Assembly: GCF_001904745.1 (NCBI RefSeq)
Contig: NZ_MRCD01000016.1
Coordinates: 1 to 64,000 of the forward strand
Direction of reading: 5' to 3'
Source: Calothrix sp. HK-06
GTDB lineage: Bacteria; Cyanobacteriota; Cyanobacteriia; Cyanobacteriales; Nostocaceae
Length of the DNA stretch: 64,000 nt
Shown here: positions 62,850-64,000 of the stretch, in pieces
Position numbering within the stretch: position 1 is the stretch's first letter
How the letters are laid out: each line of letters opens with the position of its first letter
The notes under the pieces: model-generated
Database searches by the model: none
Told to the model about the DNA's origin: nothing
The model's input: the letters and a program-made list of their open reading frames with translations, nothing else
Translations under genes and position numbers: made by a program

Positions 62850-63455
62850 TTAGAGCAGTAACAATAAAAGTGCTGGACTAATGCCAGTGATCATCGCACT
62901 GACTGCAATGATTAGCCCGTCTTTTTCAATCAAGCCAAGACAGATCATAACGATGACGATCGCGGGCAGCATATTCCCAAACGGAATGGGCAGGGCAATG
63001 ATGAAGCTAAGAAAAAACAAAACTACGCCGACACCCCGTTCTGCTTCAGGGCTGGTAAAAAACGGCAAGCGGGGTTGAACAAAGTATTCCATCTTTTCGA
63101 GAAGAGTGACGGCGCCTTTAATTACCTGCTCACAGTGTTCTCGTTTGAGAGGCTGGTCTAGCAACTGGTCAGGCAACCAAGGCTGCTGAAATCCAAGCAC
63201 TAACTGACCGGAAACCAGCATTAAGGGCACAGCAACAAGGGCAGAAATACCGGGGATAGGCAGCGGTAGGGCTTCAGGTAAAGCGCAAATCAGCAGGGTT
63301 GGGCCAAACGCCCTATCTCCCATCTCGCTCATCAAGTCTCGGAGACGGACTTCATCCCCTTGATGCTGCTCCAAAAATCTTTGTAGCAGTTCAGAGATTC
63401 GCAGGGTACTGTCAGAAGTTTCAGAGTGTTGAACAACGGGTACTAATGCACTCAT
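62850..63455 (-). CDS. ExoD-family exopolysaccharide synthesis protein
   Basis: A 201-aa membrane protein of the ExoD family: RAFGPTLLICALPEALPLPIPG, ALVAVPLMLVSGQLVLG, and late helices LPAIVIVMICLGLIEKDGL. ExoD is linked to exopolysaccharide synthesis in rhizobia by genetics; its biochemical role is unknown. This gene is clearly richer in G and C than its neighbours and carries three of the roughly 22 GATC sites seen in the whole window, so it is probably a recent arrival. Confidence 0.8.
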   Translation of the reverse strand: MSALVPVVQHSETSDSTLRISELLQRFLEQHQGDEVRLRDLMSEMGDRAFGPTLLICALPEALPLPIPGISALVAVPLMLVSGQLVLGFQQPWLPDQLLDQPLKREHCEQVIKGAVTLLEKMEYFVQPRLPFFTSPEAERGVGVVLFFLSFIIALPIPFGNMLPAIVIVMICLGLIEKDGLIIAVSAMITGISPALLLLLL

Positions 63456-63585
63456 TTTATTTAGCCAATATTAAAACTATGGCTTTGATTATAACAGTCT
63501 CAGATGTAGGGTTATTTCATACCAAAGATTGACTTTAATCGTTTGAAGTTAAACCTAAAACAATATAGAGTCAAAATGATTAACT
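63456..63585. other. Upstream region of the ExoD gene
   Basis: AT-rich, likely holds the minus-strand promoter of the ExoD gene. Nothing else recognised. Confidence 0.25.
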
Positions 63586-63925
63586 AATATTATGTAAATG
63601 ATTATAAACCGGGATTTAAAGAGTTAATATCAGGCTGTGTAACTCTCGTAGAATCTATTCCAACGAAAAATGGTATAAGTTATTATATAAAATCTGAAAA
63701 AAGGGTAATGATTTAGTCCATAAATCTCAACCTGCAACACTTTGGGATATACATAACATCTGGTCTGATGATGGTTTATTTCCAGTTAAATACTCTAACG
63801 ACCCAATGGTTGTAAAAGTGGTTGTAAGAGATTTAATGTTTAATGTCCTCAAAGAAGTTAGTGTAAAAATGGCGCCGAATATACTATTAATACCTTTACT
63901 TTACCAATCTCAGACTCTACCCTAC
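63586..63925 (+). pseudogene. Frameshifted coding relic, family not recognised
   Basis: One frame reads YKPGFKELISGCVTLVES, then IPTKNGISYYIKSEKR up to a stop near 63714. From about 63704 a second frame is open and reads NDLVHKSQPATLWDIHN, then DGLFPVKYSND and MVVKVVVRDLMFNVLKEV. Together they look like one protein split by a frameshift. No family is recognised. The tail then enters repeat DNA. Confidence 0.4.
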
Positions 63926-64000
63926 CCTACCCTTCAGGAAAACTCCGTTTACGGGATATCCTCCGGATAACGGGAAAACTACCCTACGGGAAAAGCTTCG
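63926..64000. repeat. CTACCCT and GGAAAACTCCGTTTACGGG repeats
   Basis: CTACCCTACCCTTCAGGAAAACTCCGTTTACGGGATATCCTCCGGATAACGGGAAAACTACCC-type phrases, related to 53900-53940 and 62677-62710. Runs to the window end. Confidence 0.6.

Noticed and set aside
62728-62853. Short open stretch with FKAGTLTEIFLPRYKG
   Set aside because: May be a gene relic, but it is too short and matches no family I can name.

Overview
This 64 kb window comes from a cyanobacterial chromosome, most likely a filamentous Nostocales-type species. Markers are psbU, chlG, a BtpA homologue, a cyanobacterial ArsA-fold ATPase, DUF2862 and DUF3120 proteins, a Ser/Thr kinase fused to a formylglycine-generating-enzyme-like domain, and many short tandem and palindromic intergenic repeats. 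The DNA is AT-rich. Two composition features stand out: GGCGCC occurs about 90 times by eye while the usual cyanobacterial palindrome HIP1 (GCGATCGC) is absent, and GATC is strongly depleted (about 22 sites seen).

Region 1 (0.17-13.3 kb) is a DNA phosphorothioation (PT) island. A core dndC-dndD-dndE set (5.1-9.6 kb, + strand) is bracketed by two different DGQHR/DndB-type genes on the minus strand. To the left is an operon of a 72-aa protein, a second DndD-like SMC ATPase and a Dnd-associated protein 4-like gene, with a truncated reading frame between the last two. To the right are a Uma2 nuclease relic, a dndE-tail relic and a PT-associated putative methyltransferase. No dndA and no recognisable dndFGH/dptFGH restriction genes lie in the window, so the SMC operon is the best local candidate for a PT-linked effector or accessory module.

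Region 2 (13.8-37.5 kb) is mostly core metabolism and photosynthesis: an AmpG-like transporter, HEAT-repeat and GNAT proteins, a sorbosone-dehydrogenase-like lipoprotein, a large secreted GHL10-type protein, a radical-SAM/PDZ protein, uppP, a DUF3120 protein, psbU, nadB, a CHASE2-PAS-GGDEF diguanylate cyclase, a VKOR-thioredoxin fusion, btpA, rimO and a DEAD-box RNA helicase.

Region 3 (37.7-48.7 kb, all minus strand) is a surface-polysaccharide cluster. It holds a GT2 enzyme, a tandem GT4 enzyme, two CgeB-like glycosyltransferases, another GT4, a methyltransferase with a coiled-coil tail, and a Wzt/Wzm-type ABC-2 exporter.

Region 4 (48.8-61 kb) holds a DUF2862 protein, the ArsA-fold ATPase, chlG, a zinc alcohol dehydrogenase, a ChaN-like protein, a cold-shock/DUF1294 fusion, a DUF4336 protein, a P-loop kinase-like protein, an MsbA-type ABC exporter, a HigA-like fragment and the kinase/FGE fusion. 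Region 5 (61-64 kb) is a decay zone with a nonsense-interrupted GxxExxY gene, relics of other genes, dense repeats, and an ExoD gene whose composition looks foreign.

A recurring theme is that repeat units (GGATGTAAC tandem units, AGAAACCGGGTTTCT pairs, AGTGCTGAGTGCTGAG runs) sit at gene edges and supply stop codons or terminal residues. No tRNA, rRNA or CRISPR array was seen. All family assignments are from recognition of motifs, not from database searches.
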